61,341 bases of DNA from Mycobacterium shimoidei (GCA_002101905.1 LQPU01000044.1:1-61341), one strand, 5' to 3'. Positions 15,306 to 24,066 are shown, counted from the stretch's first letter. Made by a program: numbers and translations. The notes: generated from the sequence alone by a model not told the origin.

Positions 15306-16592
15306 GTGCAACCCAACGCGCTTTCCCGGCCGGACGCCTCGGAACTGACCGATCCCCGCCGGGTGGCGGTGTTGTCGGTGCATACCTCGCCGCTGGCTCA
15401 GCCCGGTACCGGCGATGCCGGCGGGATGAACGTCTACGTGCTGCAAAGCGCCCTGCATATGGCGCGCCGGGGCGTGCAGGTGGAGATCTTCACTCGCGCG
15501 ACGGCGTCCACCGATCCGCCGATCGTGCCGGTGGCGCCCGGCGTCCTGGTGCGCAATGTGGTGGCCGGGCCGTTCGAGGGTCTGGACAAATACGACCTGC
15601 CGACCCAGCTGTGCGCGTTCGCCGCCGGAGTGCTGCGCGCCGAGGCGGCCCATGAGCCGGGCTACTACGACATCGTGCACTCGCACTACTGGCTGTCCGG
15701 TCAGGTCGGCTGGCTGGCGCGGGACCGCTGGGCAGTGCCGCTGGTGCACACCGCGCACACGCTGGCCGCGGTGAAGAACGCCGCACTCGCCGACGGCGAC
15801 GCACCCGAGCCGCCGCTGCGCACGGTCGGCGAGCAACAGGTGGTCGACGAGGCCGACCGGCTCATCGTCAACACCGAAGATGAAGCCGCACAACTGGTTT
15901 CGCTGCACCAGGCCGATCCGGCCCGCATCGACGTCGCCCACCCTGGTGTCGACCTTGACGTGTTTAGGCCCGGTGATCGCCGCGCGGCGCGCGCTGCGCT
16001 GAATCTGCCGCTCGACGAACACGTGGTGGCGTTCGTGGGGCGGATCCAGCCACTGAAGGCGCCCGACATCCTGCTGCGTGCCGCAGCCAAGCTGCAGCGG
16101 GTGCGCATCGTGGTGGCCGGCGGGCCGTCGGGCAGCGGTCTGGCGGCCCCGGACGGGCTGGTTCGCCTCGCCGAGGAACTGGGTATCACTGGCCGGGTGA
16201 CGTTCTTGCCGCCGCAGTCCCGTACGGATCTGGCTCGGCTGTTCCAGGCCGCCGACGTGGTGGCGGTGCCCAGCTATTCGGAGTCGTTCGGCCTGGTCGC
16301 GGTGGAAGCTCAGGCCTGCGGGACGCCCGTGGTGGCGGCCGCGGTGGGCGGGCTGCCGGTCGCGGTGCGCGACGGGGTCAGCGGCACCCTGGTGGCCGGC
16401 CATGACGTCGACCGGTGGGCGGATGCCATCGACGACGTGCTGCGGCAAGACGGTGCGATGAGCCGCTCGGCGGTCAAGCATGCCGCGACGTTCTCGTGGG
16501 ACAACACCGTCGATGCGTTGCTGGCCAGTTATCGCCGCGCGATCGGCGAGTTCGCCCTGCGCCATCCACTGCGTGAGCTGGTGCGCGCATGA
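15306..16592 (+). CDS. mshA: D-inositol-3-phosphate glycosyltransferase (mycothiol synthesis, step 1)
   Basis: A 428-residue GT4-family enzyme that joins N-acetylglucosamine from UDP-GlcNAc to inositol 3-phosphate, the committed step of mycothiol synthesis. Visible features are the N-terminal SVHTSPLAQPGTGDAGGMNVYV, which binds the donor; HSHYWLSG; the mid-protein VAFVGRIQPLKAPDILL; and the C-terminal SESFGLVAVEAQACGTPVVA, with the E-x7-E motif of GT4 enzymes. It is shorter at the N-terminus than M. tuberculosis MshA (480). The GTG start is used. The last four bases overlap the next gene (ATGA). Control through the poly-Cys leader upstream of the ROK gene is inferred. Confidence 0.95.
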   Translation: MQPNALSRPDASELTDPRRVAVLSVHTSPLAQPGTGDAGGMNVYVLQSALHMARRGVQVEIFTRATASTDPPIVPVAPGVLVRNVVAGPFEGLDKYDLPTQLCAFAAGVLRAEAAHEPGYYDIVHSHYWLSGQVGWLARDRWAVPLVHTAHTLAAVKNAALADGDAPEPPLRTVGEQQVVDEADRLIVNTEDEAAQLVSLHQADPARIDVAHPGVDLDVFRPGDRRAARAALNLPLDEHVVAFVGRIQPLKAPDILLRAAAKLQRVRIVVAGGPSGSGLAAPDGLVRLAEELGITGRVTFLPPQSRTDLARLFQAADVVAVPSYSESFGLVAVEAQACGTPVVAAAVGGLPVAVRDGVSGTLVAGHDVDRWADAIDDVLRQDGAMSRSAVKHAATFSWDNTVDALLASYRRAIGEFALRHPLRELVRA

Positions 16593-17122
16593 CAGAGTCG
16601 GTACAGCAGGTCATCGAGGACGCGCTGAACGCGAGCAAGCTGACGTACTCGCGGCACGAGGGTGCGCACGGCGGCCTGCCGGGGCTGATCGTCGAGCTGC
16701 CCGGGGAGCGCAAGCTCAAGACGAACACCATGCTGACCATCGGTGAGCATGGCGTGCGCGTCGAGGCGTTCGTGTGCCGCAAACCCGACGAGAACCATGA
16801 GGGCGTCTACCGGTTTCTGCTCAAGCGCAACCGTCGCTTGTACGGGGTGGCCTACACGCTCGACAACGTCGGCGACATCTACCTGGTGGGCCGGATGTCG
16901 TTGGCGTCGGTGAGTGCTGCCGAGATCGACCGGGTACTCGGGCAGGTGCTCGAAGCGGTCGATTCGGACTTTAATACGTTGCTGGAGTTAGGTTTTCGCT
17001 CGTCGATTCAGAAAGAGTGGGAGTGGCGGGTGTCTCGCGGGGAGTCGCTGAAGAACCTGCAGGCGTTCGCCCATCTGATCGACGACGAGGACGGCGACGA
17101 TGCAGAGCGCGAAGCGCGATGA
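16589..17122 (+). CDS. YbjN-domain protein (Rv0487 type)
   Basis: A 177-residue cytoplasmic protein with a YbjN/type III secretion chaperone-like fold (LPGLIVELPGERKLKTNTML, FVCRKPDENHEGVYRFLLKRN, VGRMSLASVS). YbjN-like proteins are thought to aid protein stability or stress responses; the function here is unknown. Its ATG overlaps the mshA stop, so it is co-translated. In M. tuberculosis a LysE-type exporter (Rv0488) lies between this gene and gpm1; here only 63 bases separate the two and the exporter is absent. Confidence 0.85.
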   Translation: MTESVQQVIEDALNASKLTYSRHEGAHGGLPGLIVELPGERKLKTNTMLTIGEHGVRVEAFVCRKPDENHEGVYRFLLKRNRRLYGVAYTLDNVGDIYLVGRMSLASVSAAEIDRVLGQVLEAVDSDFNTLLELGFRSSIQKEWEWRVSRGESLKNLQAFAHLIDDEDGDDAEREAR

Positions 17123-17185
17123 GGAGGAGTCGTCCAATTTGGTCAGCGATAAGCGCGGCGGAGCGCGCGTGAGAGACTTGCCGGC

Positions 17186-17935
17186 ATGGCAGAGACTTCC
17201 AAGCTGGTATTACTCCGCCACGGCGAGAGCGAATGGAACGCGCTCAACCTGTTCACCGGTTGGGTCGACGTCGACCTGACCGACAAGGGCCGCGCCGAGG
17301 CGATTCGCGGCGGTGAGTTGTTGGTCGAACACGACCTGCTGCCCGACGTGCTCTACACCTCGCTGCTGCGGCGAGCGATCACCACCGCGAATCTGGCACT
17401 GGACGTCGCAGACCGGCACTGGATCCCGGTGCGACGCAGTTGGCGGCTCAACGAGCGCCACTACGGCGCGCTGCAAGGGCTGGACAAGGCCGAGACCAAG
17501 CAGCGCTACGGCGAGGAACAATTCATGGCCTGGCGGCGCAGCTACGACACCCCGCCCCCGCCGATCGAGCGGGGCAGCGAATTCAGCCAGGACGCCGACC
17601 CGCGTTACGCCAATATCGGCGGCGGCCCGCTGACCGAATGCCTTGCCGACGTGGTGGCGCGGTTTTTGCCGTATTTCACCGATGTCATCGTGCCCGACCT
17701 GCGGGCCGGCAAGACGGTGCTGCTCGCCGCGCACGGCAACTCGCTGCGTGCGCTGGTCAAGTACCTCGACGGCATGTCCGACGAGGAGGTCGTCGGGCTG
17801 AACATCCCGACCGGCATCCCGTTGTGCTACGACCTGGATGCCGACCTGCGGCCCACGGTCGCCGGCGGCACCTATCTGGACCCCGAAGCTGCCGCGGCCG
17901 GGGCGGCCGCGGTGGCCAGCCAAGGCGCCCGCTGA
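17186..17935 (+). CDS. gpmA: 2,3-bisphosphoglycerate-dependent phosphoglycerate mutase
   Basis: A 249-residue glycolytic enzyme that interconverts 3- and 2-phosphoglycerate through a phosphohistidine. The N-terminal motif LVLLRHGESEWN (catalytic His about residue 11), NERHYGALQG and LLAAHGNSLRAL (second catalytic His) are all present. The length matches the E. coli and M. tuberculosis (gpm1, Rv0489) enzymes. The next gene is senX3, read in the same direction after a 127-base regulatory gap. Confidence 0.97.
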   Translation: MAETSKLVLLRHGESEWNALNLFTGWVDVDLTDKGRAEAIRGGELLVEHDLLPDVLYTSLLRRAITTANLALDVADRHWIPVRRSWRLNERHYGALQGLDKAETKQRYGEEQFMAWRRSYDTPPPPIERGSEFSQDADPRYANIGGGPLTECLADVVARFLPYFTDVIVPDLRAGKTVLLAAHGNSLRALVKYLDGMSDEEVVGLNIPTGIPLCYDLDADLRPTVAGGTYLDPEAAAAGAAAVASQGAR

Positions 17936-17963
17936 CCGGCCCGGTCATCTGGGCAAACACCGC

Positions 17964-17981
17964 GTGAACAGCAGCCGAACA
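17964..17981 (-). promoter_or_regulatory. Possible RegX3/PHO box upstream of senX3
   Basis: On the minus strand the site reads TGTTCGG then CTGC then TGTTCAC, so GTTC units recur every 11 bases, the spacing of PHO boxes bound by RegX3/PhoP-type regulators. A further GTTCACC lies at about 18035-18041 before the senX3 GTG. Autoregulation of senX3-regX3 is known in mycobacteria; the exact site is inferred. Confidence 0.45.
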
Positions 17982-18062
17982 CATCGGCCGCAACGTGTGA
18001 CATGTACGATTTTGGCCTCGCGCTGGTGGGGCGAAGTTCACCAGTATTTGTAGGATTTTTAT

Positions 18063-19298
18063 GTGACTGTGTTCTCGGCGCTGTCGCTCGCCGGGGTGTC
18101 GGTTCTGTTAGCACTCGCCGTCGGGATCAGCATCGGCACCCGATTGGCGCCGATGGTCGTCGAGCGACGCCAGCGGGCGGCCGCCGAATGGGGCGGCATC
18201 ACCGTCGCGCAGATGCTGCAACGCATCGCCGAGCTCTCTCCGCTGGGTATCGCGGTGGTGGACGCCCACCGCGACGTGGTGTACCTCAACGACCGAGCTA
18301 CGCATCTCGGTCTGGTGCGGGACCGCCAGCTCGACGAGAACGCATGGACGGCGGCGCAAACGGCGCTGGGGGGCGGTTCAGCTATCGAATTCGATCTGAC
18401 GCCGCGTAAACCCACGGTGGTTGACGGGTCGGAACTGGTGGTGCGCGGCCAGGCCAGCCTGCTCAGCGAAGAAGATCGCCGGTTTGCGGTCGTCTTCGTC
18501 TATGACCAGTCCGAGTACGCCCGGATGGAGGCGACCCGCCGCGACTTCGTGGCCAACGTCAGCCACGAGCTCAAAACCCCGGTCGGTGCGATGGCCGTGC
18601 TCGCCGAGGCACTGCTGTCCTCGGCGGACGACCCGGAAACGGTACGCCGGTTCGGGGAGAAGGTGCTCGTCGAGGCCAACAGGCTGGGAGACATGATCGG
18701 AGAGCTGATCGAGCTATCTCGTCTACAGGGAGCAGAACGACTGCCCGACCTCTCCGAGGTTGACGTGGACACCGTTGTGGCCGAAGCGATTTCACGCCAC
18801 AAGGTGGCCGCTGACAGTGCCGATATTCAGATACGCACCGACACGCCGTGCGGCCTGCGGGTATTGGGTGAGCAGACGCTGCTCATCACCGCGCTGGCCA
18901 ATCTGGTGTCCAATGCGATCGCGTATTCGCCGCGCGGTTCGCTGGTGTCGATCAGTTGTCGCCGCCGCGGTGACTTCGCCGAGATTGCGGTCACCGACCG
19001 GGGTATCGGTATCGCGCGCAAGGACCAGGAACGCGTTTTCGAGCGGTTCTTCCGGGGCGACAAGGCGCGGTCGCGATCCACCGGCGGGAGCGGTCTGGGA
19101 CTGGCGATCGTCAAGCACATCGCGGCCAACCACAACGGCAGCATCAAGCTGTGGAGCCAACCGGGAACCGGCTCCACGTTCACGTTGTCGATCCCGATCT
19201 ACCAGAACAACAACGACGAGCCCCGCCAATCGGAGGAGCCTTCGCTTCGTCCCATGAAGCCGCAACGGCTCCGAGGAAAGGAAGAGCTACGCAGATGA
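18063..19298 (+). CDS. senX3: Phosphate-sensing sensor histidine kinase SenX3
   Basis: A 411-residue membrane kinase. Residues about 1-25 are a membrane helix, followed by a PAS-like domain (LSPLGIAVVDAHRDVVYLND), the dimerisation/phosphoacceptor helix VSHELKTPVGAM with His about 168, and the ATPase core with N box (NLVSNAIAYS), G1 (DRGIGIA), F box (FERFFRG) and G2 (GGSGLGLAI). It phosphorylates RegX3 and is known to respond to phosphate limitation. The GTG start sits three codons before an internal alternative. Its stop overlaps the ATG of a 14-codon mini-ORF leading into regX3. Confidence 0.97.
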   Translation: MTVFSALSLAGVSVLLALAVGISIGTRLAPMVVERRQRAAAEWGGITVAQMLQRIAELSPLGIAVVDAHRDVVYLNDRATHLGLVRDRQLDENAWTAAQTALGGGSAIEFDLTPRKPTVVDGSELVVRGQASLLSEEDRRFAVVFVYDQSEYARMEATRRDFVANVSHELKTPVGAMAVLAEALLSSADDPETVRRFGEKVLVEANRLGDMIGELIELSRLQGAERLPDLSEVDVDTVVAEAISRHKVAADSADIQIRTDTPCGLRVLGEQTLLITALANLVSNAIAYSPRGSLVSISCRRRGDFAEIAVTDRGIGIARKDQERVFERFFRGDKARSRSTGGSGLGLAIVKHIAANHNGSIKLWSQPGTGSTFTLSIPIYQNNNDEPRQSEEPSLRPMKPQRLRGKEELRR

Positions 19299-19339
19299 CT
19301 CGCACTGTGCGAGGAGAAGGAGTGTGGCGCCATGACTAG
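19295..19339 (+). CDS. 14-codon intercistronic mini-ORF (MIRU-like remnant) between senX3 and regX3
   Basis: ATG at 19295 overlaps the senX3 stop (ATGA) and the TAG at 19337-19339 lies just inside regX3, so the peptide MTRTVRGEGVWRHD bridges the two genes. In M. tuberculosis this junction holds MIRU repeats that likewise encode small ORFs overlapping both neighbours. Here only one short unit remains. It also carries the AGGAGAAGGAG ribosome binding site of regX3. Translation coupling is the likely role. Confidence 0.5.
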   Translation: MTRTVRGEGVWRHD

Positions 19340-20015
19340 CGTGCTGATCGTGGAAGACGAGGAGTCGCTGGCCGATCCGCTGGCGTTCCTCTTACGCAAA
19401 GAAGGATTCGAGGCCACCGTGGTGACCGACGGCGCTTCGGCGCTGGCCGAATTCGACCGGGCCGGAGCCGATATCGTGCTCCTGGACTTGATGCTGCCGG
19501 GCATGTCCGGCACCGATGTGTGCAAGCAGCTGCGGGCCCGCTCGAGTGTGCCGGTCATCATGGTCACCGCCCGCGACAGTGAGATCGACAAGGTGGTCGG
19601 TCTGGAGCTGGGTGCCGACGACTATGTGACCAAGCCGTATTCCGCGCGGGAGTTGATCGCCCGGATCCGGGCGGTGCTGCGCCGCGGAGGCGACGACGAC
19701 TCCGAGGCCGCCGACGGAGTGCTGGAGGCCGGGCCGGTACGGATGGACGTCCAGCGCCACATCGTTTCGGTCAACGGCGAACAGATCACGTTGCCGCTCA
19801 AGGAATTTGATCTGCTCGAGTATTTGATGCGCAATACCGGCCGGGTGTTGACCCGCGGCCAGCTGATCGACCGGGTGTGGGGCTCCGATTACGTCGGCGA
19901 CACCAAGACCCTCGATGTGCATGTCAAGCGGCTGCGGTCGAAGATCGAGGAAGACCCGGCCAATCCGGTGCACCTGGTGACGGTGCGCGGGCTGGGCTAC
20001 AAGCTGGAGGGCTGA
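19332..20015 (+). CDS. regX3: Response regulator RegX3
   Basis: A 227-residue OmpR-family regulator. The receiver domain has the acidic pair (VEDEES), the phosphoacceptor Asp52 in VLLDLMLPGMSG, and Lys in YVTKPYS. The C-terminal winged helix ends in TLDVHVKRLRSKIEEDP and VRGLGYKLEG. It activates phosphate-scavenging genes when phosphorylated by SenX3. GGAGAAGGAG precedes the ATG. The gene ends the conserved backbone; the region beyond diverges from M. tuberculosis order. Confidence 0.97.
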   Translation: MTSVLIVEDEESLADPLAFLLRKEGFEATVVTDGASALAEFDRAGADIVLLDLMLPGMSGTDVCKQLRARSSVPVIMVTARDSEIDKVVGLELGADDYVTKPYSARELIARIRAVLRRGGDDDSEAADGVLEAGPVRMDVQRHIVSVNGEQITLPLKEFDLLEYLMRNTGRVLTRGQLIDRVWGSDYVGDTKTLDVHVKRLRSKIEEDPANPVHLVTVRGLGYKLEG

Positions 20016-20054
20016 GTTCGCGCCCTGCCGGCGAAACTGCGCTGCGCGCGGCCC

Positions 20055-20084
20055 GTTGACAGCGCTTGTTGTCAACAGTATCTT
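20055..20084 (+). promoter_or_regulatory. Inverted repeat at the promoter of the MpaB-type oxygenase pair
   Basis: GTTGACA (20055-20061) and TGTCAAC (20070-20076) are perfect inverted arms around an eight-base spacer. TATCTT (20079-20084) just downstream fits a -10 box. A dimeric repressor binding here would block the promoter. The half-site resembles the palindromes at 25384 and 33909, but the spacing is different. Confidence 0.5.
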
Positions 20085-20120
20085 CAGCTCATCCGATCAG
20101 TTCGCACGAGGCCCGGCGCG

Positions 20121-21032
20121 ATGATGCATGGGCGAAAAGATTCCCAAGTCGACGGCCGGGTAAATCTTGGACCCGACTCGCTGATCTGGCGCTGGGCCGG
20201 GGATATGCGCATCGCGTTCGAGGGCGGCACCGCAGGCCTGTTGCAGACCATGCACCCTGCGATCGGGTACGCGCTGATCGAGCACTCCAACTTCTTCGAT
20301 GATCCAGTTGATCGTGTATTCCGTTCGCTACCAGGTATTCTCGGCACCGTCTATGACGGACAGGGTGAAAGCACCGGCAGGCGGGTCCGTGACTACCACC
20401 GGGATATCAAGGGCACCCAGCCGGATGGAACGCGCTATCACGCGCTGAACCCAGAGACCTATTGGTGGGCGCATGCCACCTTCCAGCGGATGGTGGAGCG
20501 CGTCGCCGAGCATTGGGATACCCACCGGCTCAGCGATGCCGAGCGGGATCGGCTCTACAGCGAAGGGTGTGAGTGGTATCGCCGTTACGGGATGACCAAA
20601 TCCGTGCTGCCGGCCGATCGTGGCGAGTTCGACGCGCAGTGGAATCGTTACTGCGCCGAGGTTCTCGAGCCGAATCCGGCGGCTGATTACCTGATCGACT
20701 TCATCAACCGCAGCACGATTCCCGACATGAGCACCTCGCCGTTCTTTCCCGCGCCGCCCGCGTTGAAGCCGATCGCCAACCGATTGCTGCCGACCTGGCC
20801 GGTGCGGGCCGCCCTAGCGCCGCCGATGCGACTGGTCATCTTCGGTGGATTACCTGCCCAGGTGCGGAAACGTTTCGCGATCTACTGGACGGAATATGAC
20901 CAACGTGCTTACAGCGCCGTGCGCGCCGCCATTCGCACGGCGTGGCCGTATGTTCCCGCGTCGCTGAAGTGGCACTACACCGCGCGGAAGGGCTGGCTGC
21001 GTGAAATCGGGAAGCTGCCGCGCCGGTTCTAG
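20121..21032 (+). CDS. MpaB/Lcp-type oxygenase (DUF2236), copy 1
   Basis: A 303-residue alpha-helical protein of the ER-bound oxygenase MpaB/DUF2236 family, which includes rubber oxygenase Lcp and binds b-type haem through conserved histidines. Relevant strings are GGTAGLLQTMHPAIGYALIEHS, VRDYHRDIKGTQPDG and NPETYWWAHATFQRM. These residues match the family pattern of haem ligands and pocket, though the exact ligand cannot be fixed by eye. The substrate is probably hydrophobic. It shares the family with its downstream neighbour and has an inverted repeat over its promoter. Confidence 0.8.
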   Translation: MMHGRKDSQVDGRVNLGPDSLIWRWAGDMRIAFEGGTAGLLQTMHPAIGYALIEHSNFFDDPVDRVFRSLPGILGTVYDGQGESTGRRVRDYHRDIKGTQPDGTRYHALNPETYWWAHATFQRMVERVAEHWDTHRLSDAERDRLYSEGCEWYRRYGMTKSVLPADRGEFDAQWNRYCAEVLEPNPAADYLIDFINRSTIPDMSTSPFFPAPPALKPIANRLLPTWPVRAALAPPMRLVIFGGLPAQVRKRFAIYWTEYDQRAYSAVRAAIRTAWPYVPASLKWHYTARKGWLREIGKLPRRF

Positions 21033-21179
21033 CGCGGGCCGTCAAACGCGAGCGATGTTACCGCGAAACGCGCCGCAGTGCCCTCAGTGCGCTGGTAATC
21101 CGCGCCGTCAGAACACGAATTGAAGGCGAGCTTTCACTTGCGTCATGCTGACAGCGTCCTCAGACGAAAGGCCAAAGTC

Positions 21180-22217
21180 ATGGCGATTCTGCAAACCCCG
21201 ATAGCGGCACTTTTCGACAGGATTTTCGCGCAAGCGGTGCGCAGCCGCTTCTTTCATGGTCTCGACTTCGCCGAACCAAAGGGAGATCAAGGATGGTTCG
21301 GTCCCGACAGCGCGGTGTGGTACGTGCACTCACATCTGCCACTGGTCACGCTGGGTTTGGTCTCCTCGGTGACCATGGAACAGCTTGACCCGTCCACGGT
21401 TTCGGGCGGTTACCACCACTCACGCGCGCTCAAACGTGACAGTGAGGGCAATCCGACCTTGGGCATCGACCCGGAGGGAGCTGCGGTTCGGTTCGGCCAC
21501 TCGCTGGCCTTCTTTCTCGGTGTCGCCTACGGTCCGACGGAGACCGCGGAAAAGTGCGCGCGGATCGTACGCGCCATGCACGGGACGGTGCACGGGGTGA
21601 GCGCGCTGACAGGTATGCGCTACGACGCACGCGATCCCGATCTGCTGCGGTGGAACTACGCCAATGTGGTGTGGGGGTTGGCCACGGCGCACGAGCGCTA
21701 CCACTACGCGCCGCTGCGTGGCGCCGATCTGGACCGCTACTACCGCGAGTTCACCCGGGTGGGTTACGCCCTCGGCGGGAGCGATCTACCCGCCAGCAAG
21801 GCCGAGGTGCTCGAGGTCCTCGACAGTTGGGTACCGCAGCTGGCGATGTTGCCGGCGGTATCGGAAACGCTGTGGCCCAACAACCGCCACGCGATCCCGA
21901 TCTGGCTCTGGCCGCCTCAGGCGCTGTTGAACTGGATCGTTCGCGACATGCAACCCCGGTGGGCGCGCAACCTGTATATGCACACCCGGCCTGATCCGCT
22001 GACCCTGTGGTCGATCCGGCAATGGTTGAAGGTGACGCTGAACAGCGCGCACCTGTTGCCGGGGCCGCTACCCGAATTCCGGCAAGCCCAAGAGCGAGTC
22101 CGCGGCGTGCCACTGCAACCGATTCGCTTCGATCCCGACAAGATCGCCGCCACATCCAAGTTGAGTCGCGATGCCGTCGAGCGTCTGGCAGACGACAGCG
22201 TCGCCGTGCTCAGCTGA
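21180..22217 (+). CDS. MpaB/Lcp-type oxygenase (DUF2236), copy 2
   Basis: A 345-residue member of the same family as the preceding gene but clearly diverged. The matching pattern is DSAVWYVHSHLPLVTLGLVS, ALTGMRYDARDPDLLRWNYANVVWG and ERYHYAPLRGADLDRYYREF. The ATG at 21180 is preferred because GAAAGG lies upstream; an in-frame start 60 bases earlier has no binding site. The gap from copy 1 is 147 bases, so a separate promoter is possible. The stop overlaps by eight bases the convergent stop of the GMC oxidoreductase gene. Confidence 0.8.
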   Translation: MAILQTPIAALFDRIFAQAVRSRFFHGLDFAEPKGDQGWFGPDSAVWYVHSHLPLVTLGLVSSVTMEQLDPSTVSGGYHHSRALKRDSEGNPTLGIDPEGAAVRFGHSLAFFLGVAYGPTETAEKCARIVRAMHGTVHGVSALTGMRYDARDPDLLRWNYANVVWGLATAHERYHYAPLRGADLDRYYREFTRVGYALGGSDLPASKAEVLEVLDSWVPQLAMLPAVSETLWPNNRHAIPIWLWPPQALLNWIVRDMQPRWARNLYMHTRPDPLTLWSIRQWLKVTLNSAHLLPGPLPEFRQAQERVRGVPLQPIRFDPDKIAATSKLSRDAVERLADDSVAVLS

Positions 22218-24066
22218 CGATCCCGTCGGCCACCGCCAACGCCAGTGCCATGATCGACACCTGCGGGTTGACCTCCGGGCAGCTCGGCAGGATCGACGCG
22301 TCGGTGACCCACAACCGGTCCACCCCACGCAGCCGGCCGGTTTCGTCCACCGGGCAGCGCTGCTCGTCGACGCCCGCCGCCGCGGTGCCGGTCGGATGAA
22401 ATGCCGCCAGGTGCAAGCTTCTCGGATTGGTCCGGGCCAGTACCTCCTGCAGCTCAGGCAGCGACGCAACCGTGTTCGCGCCAGGCAGGCCGGTCAGCAG
22501 CTCGACCGCGCCTGCGGCGAACAGCAGCCGCCCCATGGCTTCTAGCGCCGTCATCAGCTTCGTCGCGTCGGCACGGGCGAGGTCGTAGCGCATCAGCGTC
22601 TGGCCACCCACCGAAAACACCCGGCCCACACCGCTATCGGCCACCATCGCTCCGAACGTCGCGACATGGGTCGCCCGGTCCAGCCAACTAAGCAGCTCGG
22701 TGCCGAACCCGGGGTACAACATCGAGCCCATGCCGGGCGGGGTCGACGTCGCCTCGATCAACACGCCGTGTGAGGCGTGCAACTCGTCGACCGCCGCGCT
22801 CTGCAGTACGCCGTGCCAGGCAACGATGTCTTCCTCGAAGCGACCGGCCAGCATCGCCGCCGGATGCAGCGCGAGATTGCGGCCGAGCCGCGGGTGCCTG
22901 CCAAGACCGCTGCGCCGCAACAGCCCCGGCGTCTCGGTGGCGCCGGCGGCGATCACCACGGTGTCGGCCAGCACGTCGACGGCGGTGCCGTCGGGCCGTC
23001 GTGCCCGCACCCCGTATGCGCGACCACCGGTGTGCAGCACCCGTTCGACGCGGGCGTTTGAAATGATTCGCGCGCCGGCCGCACATGCCTGCGGCAGCGC
23101 GTTGAGGTGCACGCCGAACTTGGCGTTGCGCGGACAGCCGAGCGCGCATTGGCAGCACCCCTCACAGCCGGGTGCATTGCGGGGGATGGGCGCGGCCTGC
23201 CAGCCCAACGCGGCCGCGCCCTCGAGCAGCAGCCGCCCGTTGCGGCCCATGATGTCCAGCGGCACCGGCGCCACCTGCAGCGTCTCTGCGACGTCGTCGA
23301 GATGACCGACCAGCCGGTCCGGATCGGCCAGCGCCAAACCGAATTCGTCGCGCCAGCGCTGCTGCACGGCCAACGGTGGTCGATAACAGGTGCCGGAGTT
23401 GACGACCGTGGTGCCGCCGACGGCCCGGCCGATCGGCAGCACCACCGCGGGGCGGCCGAGCGCCACGGTGGCTCCCGCGCCGCGGTACAGCCCGGCGTAG
23501 CGCTCCAGCGGATGCCTGCTGCGGAACTCCTCGACGGTCCAGCGTCGGCCCTCCTCGAGCACGACGGTGTCCATCCCGGCTCGGGCCAGGGTGCGGGCCG
23601 CCATCGCGCCGCCGGCGCCCGAGCCGACCACCACCGCATCGGCGCGGACCACCGACGGGCTGTCCACCGAGGAGGTGAGGTTCAATTCGGCGTCGGGGCG
23701 GGCCGGCTCATGTTTTTGGGCGCGCTCGAGCAGCTCGGCCGCATAGGTCTCGGCGCCGTTGGCCAGCAGCACAACGGCTTTGAGCCCCTCCATCGCCGCG
23801 CCGGCTTCGGGGCTGAGTCCGGCGATGCGGCGCAGCACCGCTTCGCGTTCCTGTGGGGTCAACCGCGACATCGACCGTCCGGTGGTGAGATAGCTTGCCG
23901 CCGCGAGCGATAGCAGGCCGGCGCGCGTCGCCACTCGCGACGGTGTCGGAAGCCGGCGCAGGTAGCGGTCGACGCGTTGGGCCAGCTGGGCCGGCGACGG
24001 TCCGCCGCACTCCTCGGGAAGCAGTGCCGCACCGAACGAAGCGGTGGCGCGGTCGCCGAGCGTCAC
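22210..24066 (-). CDS. GMC-family FAD oxidoreductase (Rv0492c type)
   Basis: A 618-residue flavoenzyme expected to oxidise an alcohol. The FAD motif AVVVGSGAGGAMAARTLARAG lies near residue 145, a second GMC signature reads GRAVGGTTVVNSGTCYRPP, and the C-terminus has HPTGTAAAG, VTDASILPSCPEVNPQ and SIMALALA, holding the active-site His/Asn region. The mid-protein cluster CEGCCQCALGCPRNAK has five cysteines and recalls long-chain alcohol oxidases. The GTG at 24066 overlaps the upstream stop (GTGA), which sets the start; a longer N-terminal reading is an artefact. It is last in a three-gene operon that begins at the 25.38-kb palindrome. Confidence 0.9.
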   Translation of the reverse strand: MTLGDRATASFGAALLPEECGGPSPAQLAQRVDRYLRRLPTPSRVATRAGLLSLAAASYLTTGRSMSRLTPQEREAVLRRIAGLSPEAGAAMEGLKAVVLLANGAETYAAELLERAQKHEPARPDAELNLTSSVDSPSVVRADAVVVGSGAGGAMAARTLARAGMDTVVLEEGRRWTVEEFRSRHPLERYAGLYRGAGATVALGRPAVVLPIGRAVGGTTVVNSGTCYRPPLAVQQRWRDEFGLALADPDRLVGHLDDVAETLQVAPVPLDIMGRNGRLLLEGAAALGWQAAPIPRNAPGCEGCCQCALGCPRNAKFGVHLNALPQACAAGARIISNARVERVLHTGGRAYGVRARRPDGTAVDVLADTVVIAAGATETPGLLRRSGLGRHPRLGRNLALHPAAMLAGRFEEDIVAWHGVLQSAAVDELHASHGVLIEATSTPPGMGSMLYPGFGTELLSWLDRATHVATFGAMVADSGVGRVFSVGGQTLMRYDLARADATKLMTALEAMGRLLFAAGAVELLTGLPGANTVASLPELQEVLARTNPRSLHLAAFHPTGTAAAGVDEQRCPVDETGRLRGVDRLWVTDASILPSCPEVNPQVSIMALALAVADGIVS

